Shown here piece by piece: positions 14,246-15,147 of a DNA stretch of 15,147 nt. The DNA is from Desulfuromonadaceae bacterium (GTDB taxonomy: Bacteria > Desulfobacterota > Desulfuromonadia > Desulfuromonadales > Geopsychrobacteraceae). Every line of letters begins with the position of its first letter. Position 1 is the stretch's first letter. A model generated the notes under the pieces. It was not told the DNA's origin, did no database searches, and saw only the letters and a list, made by a program, of their open reading frames with translations. The translations under genes and the position numbers were made by a program. The stretch spans positions 1-15,147 of the forward strand of contig JADGED010000039.1 of the NCBI GenBank assembly GCA_016744555.1, written 5' to 3'.

Positions 14246-15147
14246 TCAGTGGGAACTCGCTATATTCATCGGCACTTCAACTATCCAACTACCTAACAGG
14301 ATTAATAAGACTGGACTTCCTCCCGAATACGGAGTCAAATTAAATGAACGATGACCATCTGTCGCATGGTACCAATTTCCTAACTTGGCATTAAGGGTTG
14401 CAGCACTTAACTCAATGGTTTCAGGTAGACCTATTATTGTAACTTTTATTGGCACCCCCGGGTTCACTGTTGCCCCTAAGGGGTAGCGATAAATCTCAAC
14501 GTCTTTTTCCCACCCGGAAGGTAAATCTGACTCTCCCTTTTGATTCACACTAAATGGGAGAAGTTGCATGCCAGCCGTTTCATCGCTACTTTTTAGTTGA
14601 TCTTTTTTCTTTGCAGCAGCTGGTGTTTTACGCCCGCTTTCAGAACTTGGCTCAAGAGATACAATGTGATGAACTAAACCGTGAGAAACTTCTGTACTTG
14701 AAGTCGCCAATGCGTTACCCAGAGTTTCACCGAATAGATCAATTAACCACGGTGATGGTTCAATGACGATCGTTACCGGTAGTTGCTTTCCGGTGCTGTC
14801 GGCAGCAACAACTTCAGCAGCAGTAATAATAAATTCAGCCGCAAAGCTCTCGCCTTGTAATGTTGCAATTACAGCCGAACCCGAGAGGGATTTAGTGGTG
14901 ATTGCAGCCATCCGAATTTGATTTGGAACCGATACATTGACTGCCTTGAGCGCAGCAGAGCAAGCGGGACCCCAAACCACATCGCCACCGGCTTCGCCAT
15001 GAGTGATAAATTTAAAATCAAGTGCGGCAGTGCCATCAAGCTGTTCTCCAAAAACCTGCCACACTCCAAGGCTAGGAGATTTGACGATTATATTGACAGC
15101 ATACGCAGGGGTAACAGCCAAACAAAACAAAGCGGATGTATTGAATG
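14246..15147 (-). CDS. Exported protein of unknown function, 5' end beyond the window
   Basis: The frame is open to the right edge, so the true start is outside; 299 residues are visible. The visible N-terminus is the end of a Sec signal peptide, SALFCLAVTPAYA followed by VNIIVK, with cleavage predicted after AYA. The mature protein is rich in beta-type segments. A first module spans about 150 residues after the signal (VFGEQLDGTAALDFKF to VTIVIEPSPWLIDLFG). A Lys/Ser/Ala-rich hydrophilic linker follows (SSESGRKTPAAAKKKDQ). A second module begins near LPSGWEKDVEIYRYPLGA and ends with a hydrophobic strand, SPVLLILLGSWIVEV. A single Cys (WGPACSAAL) remains in the mature part. I recognise no family, and no dockerin repeat or catalytic motif. 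Being next upstream and codirectional with the secretion genes (130 nt gap), it may be a system component or a substrate. Confidence 0.75.
   Translation of the reverse strand, partial: FNTSALFCLAVTPAYAVNIIVKSPSLGVWQVFGEQLDGTAALDFKFITHGEAGGDVVWGPACSAALKAVNVSVPNQIRMAAITTKSLSGSAVIATLQGESFAAEFIITAAEVVAADSTGKQLPVTIVIEPSPWLIDLFGETLGNALATSSTEVSHGLVHHIVSLEPSSESGRKTPAAAKKKDQLKSSDETAGMQLLPFSVNQKGESDLPSGWEKDVEIYRYPLGATVNPGVPIKVTIIGLPETIELSAATLNAKLGNWYHATDGHRSFNLTPYSGGSPVLLILLGSWIVEVPMNIASSH

Noticed and set aside
1..15147. CRISPR arrays, tRNA or rRNA genes, prophage or toxin-antitoxin modules
   Set aside because: Reading both strands by eye showed no regularly spaced repeats, no cloverleaf or rRNA-like segments and no phage or toxin-antitoxin gene signatures.

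Overview
The window reads as a chromosomal segment of a Gram-negative bacterium, about 40-45% GC by eye. Its gene content fits a deltaproteobacterial-type lineage (Desulfuromonadota/Desulfobacterota) best. The main reason is a mixed type II secretion / type IV pilus gene cluster whose secretin carries a C-terminal cohesin-like domain and which has two tandem GspG-like pseudopilins. As I recall, this layout resembles the atypical type II system of Geobacter sulfurreducens known for OxpG, which is needed to export the multicopper protein OmpB. The taxonomic call is an inference from architecture; no rRNA or other marker is present.

Every gene is on the minus strand, so transcription runs from high to low coordinates. 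In transcription order: an exported protein of unknown function, cut by the right edge (14246-15147); an atypical pseudopilin lacking Glu at +5 (13591-14115); a terminator-like hairpin with a T6 tract (13512-13536); GspF (12255-13463); GspE (10521-12251); PilM-like (9575-10516); PilN-like (9030-9578); PilO-like (8443-9030); a PilP/GspC-like protein (7751-8446); a secretin with lipobox, TPR-like region and cohesin-like domain (5277-7724); two GspG-like pseudopilins (4779-5273 and 4320-4742); and a sensor histidine kinase with three periplasmic substrate-binding domains (919-4116). An AT-rich stretch of about 800 bp without a convincing gene follows (106-918). The first 105 bases hold the start of cheD, continuing off the left edge.

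From gspF to the pseudopilins the genes touch, overlap by 1-4 nt or lie within tens of nucleotides, so they look like one operon. The products would form one envelope-spanning machine: GspE (ATPase) and GspF (platform), a PilM-PilN-PilO-PilP alignment complex linking to the secretin, and a short pseudopilus built from the GspG-like subunits and probably started by the E5-less subunit. No prepilin peptidase, retraction ATPase, pilotin or canonical GspH/I/J/K is in the window. The peptidase must be encoded elsewhere, and the lipobox suggests the secretin is self-piloting.

Several start codons were moved from the longest possible ORF to a better-supported internal ATG, using Shine-Dalgarno spacing, signal peptide position or overlap with the preceding stop. 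This applies to the kinase, secretin, PilO, PilM and GspF.
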